DNA of 64,000 nucleotides from Phycisphaeraceae bacterium. Lineage in GTDB: Bacteria; Planctomycetota; Phycisphaerae; Phycisphaerales; Phycisphaeraceae. Positions 62,686-64,000 of this stretch are shown here, piece after piece; positions within the stretch are counted from its first letter, which is position 1; each line of letters opens with the position of its first letter. The notes under the pieces were generated by a model. It was not told the origin of the DNA and made no database searches. It saw only the letters and a program-made list of their open reading frames with translations. The DNA lies in assembly GCA_028277745.1 (NCBI GenBank), contig JANQFR010000085.1, positions 1 to 64,000 on the forward strand, in the 5' to 3' direction. The position numbers and the translations under genes are program-made.

Positions 62686-64000
62686 TCATCCGCCCTTGTA
62701 CGCCGGGTTCGGTTCAAACGTGGTGGGAGCGTTGACCGACCGCTGCCAGGCGTGAAGTTCCTCCAGCAGACGCTTGGTGACGTCGGGGCGCTGCGCCGCC
62801 AGGTCATTCGTCTCGCCCAGGTCTTCGGCCAGGTTGTACAACTCGATCGTGTCGGTCTCATACTGCTCGATCAGTTTCCAGTCGCCGCGCCGGATGATCG
62901 AGCCCGGGGTGGCGCGCCACCGCCCATGGATGCCTCGGCCGGCTTGGAGGTAAGCCGGGAAGTGCCAGAACAACGCGCGGTCAGGCAATGCGGCAGGCTC
63001 GTCGCGCAGCAGCGGCGCCAGGGATACGCCGTCGACCGGCTGATGGCCCGGCAATACGCCGCCCGCCGCCTCGACCAGGGTGGGATAGAAGTCGAACAGC
63101 AGCACCGGCTCGCTCGTGCGGGTCCCCGGCCGGGTCACCCCCGGCCAGCGGACCGTCAACGGCACCCGGATGCCCCCTTCATAGAACATCCCTTTGCTGC
63201 CCCGCAGCGGCGTCATGTCCGTGAACCGGCCGTGACCGCCGTTGTCGGAGCTGAAGACCACAATCGTGTTTCCCGCCAGCCCCAACTCGTCGAGTGTCGC
63301 CAGCACACGCCCGACGCTCTGGTCCAGGGCCGAGACCATCGCCGCGTACTCCGGGTTCTGGTGAAGTTTCCCTTTGGGCCACCGCCGGGCCTGCTCGTGC
63401 AGGTCAGGGCGGGGTCGGATGGGGGTGTGCACGGTGTAGTAAGGGAAGTAAAGGAAAAACGGCCTGTCTCGATGGGCGCGGATAAAGCCGATCGCCTCAT
63501 CGGTCAGCCGATCGGTCAGGTATTCGCTCTCGGGGCCGTCGGACAGACGCGGATTTTGATAAGGGCTGAAGTAGGAATGGGGATGGCCCTTGCTGTAGCC
63601 GGCGATGTTGACGTCGAAGCCCTGGTTCTGCGGGTCGGAGGGGGCGCCCGCATCGCCGACGTGGAACTTGCCGACGGTGGCGGTGGCGTAACCCGCGGAC
63701 TTGAGCACCTCTGCCAGCGTCACGACTTGGGGGTTGAGGAACGGAACGTTGCGGTGCGGGATGAGCCGACGGTGCTCGGCTTTGCCGCGGTCGGGGTTGT
63801 TGACGGTGTAGACCCCCGTGCGCGGTGCGTACATGCCCGACAACAACGCCGCCCGGCTGGGCGCACAATTCGGGGCGTTGGCGTACGCATCGGTGAACAC
63901 CATGCCCTGCTGCGCCAATGCGTCCAGGTTCGGGGTGCGATAGAAATCGCTGCCCATGTATCCCGTGTCTCGCCACCCCAGGTCGTCAGCCAACAGGAAC
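62686..64000 (-). CDS. Sulfatase (CxPSR type), 5' end beyond the window
   Basis: At least 437 codons are visible, open to the right edge (FLLADDLGWRD at the edge). The formylglycine motif is CAPSR in APNCAPSRAALLSG, and FSSDNGGHGRFTD carries the next metal ligands. The start and any signal peptide lie beyond base 64000. It is transcribed toward the neighbouring sulfatase, whose start is 67 bases away, so the two may form a polysaccharide-desulfation unit. Confidence 0.9.
   Translation of the reverse strand, partial: FLLADDLGWRDTGYMGSDFYRTPNLDALAQQGMVFTDAYANAPNCAPSRAALLSGMYAPRTGVYTVNNPDRGKAEHRRLIPHRNVPFLNPQVVTLAEVLKSAGYATATVGKFHVGDAGAPSDPQNQGFDVNIAGYSKGHPHSYFSPYQNPRLSDGPESEYLTDRLTDEAIGFIRAHRDRPFFLYFPYYTVHTPIRPRPDLHEQARRWPKGKLHQNPEYAAMVSALDQSVGRVLATLDELGLAGNTIVVFSSDNGGHGRFTDMTPLRGSKGMFYEGGIRVPLTVRWPGVTRPGTRTSEPVLLFDFYPTLVEAAGGVLPGHQPVDGVSLAPLLRDEPAALPDRALFWHFPAYLQAGRGIHGRWRATPGSIIRRGDWKLIEQYETDTIELYNLAEDLGETNDLAAQRPDVTKRLLEELHAWQRSVNAPTTFEPNPAYKGG

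Overview
The window is about 64 kb of GC-rich bacterial chromosome. Gene content points to a Planctomycetota lineage, probably Phycisphaerae-like. The signs are many sulfatases and alkaline-phosphatase-superfamily proteins, an exosortase beside a type II secretion operon, tandem DUF4159 domains, futalosine-pathway MqnC, and an integrase remnant of a kind I associate with planctomycetes. The assignment is inference; no rRNA gene is present to test it.

Layout. 1-4.7 kb: end of a chemotaxis receptor, an ABC exporter pair, a NYN nuclease, pyrH and frr. 4.7-11.6 kb: a large exported DUF4159 protein, mqnC, an XRE-type regulator and an M29 aminopeptidase. 11.66-15.15 kb: a small genomic island. It holds five integron gene cassettes with complete attC sites, a cut-off sixth attC, a frameshifted and truncated tyrosine recombinase gene, and a tRNA-Arg(CCU). 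Part of that tRNA is repeated at the left edge. No integron integrase is visible, so this is a cassette cluster lacking IntI (CALIN type). 15.2-26 kb: modABC, kdsA, deoC, a hydrolase, a yeast-type cytosine deaminase, an epimerase, a glycoside-hydrolase-like protein, a DAHP synthase preceded by an aromatic-rich leader peptide and terminator (attenuation), and cysH.

26-38 kb: tRNA-Leu(GAG) and an unusual class-II-shaped tRNA-Cys(GCA). Then come a five-gene minus-strand operon of phosphodiesterase/sulfatase-like enzymes, a divergent paralogue with an internal membrane/Tat-like insertion, a decayed tRNA-Glu-like sequence, and two exported proteins, one interrupted by an in-frame TAG.

38-61 kb: one long plus-strand set of close or overlapping genes. 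It runs MauE/thioredoxin protein, a 66-aa membrane peptide, gspE-F-G-H-I-J-K-L-M, a GspC-like protein, the gspD secretin, TPR proteins, an exosortase, a large TPR protein and a sulfatase-fold enzyme with Thr at the nucleophile position. This reads as a protein export and surface-sorting locus. 61-64 kb: two classical CxPSR sulfatases on the minus strand, the last running off the window.

The most interesting items are the integron-cassette island, the aromatic leader peptide that may be translated from a leaderless transcript, the type II-armed tRNA-Cys, the amber-interrupted gene, and the secretion/exosortase locus.
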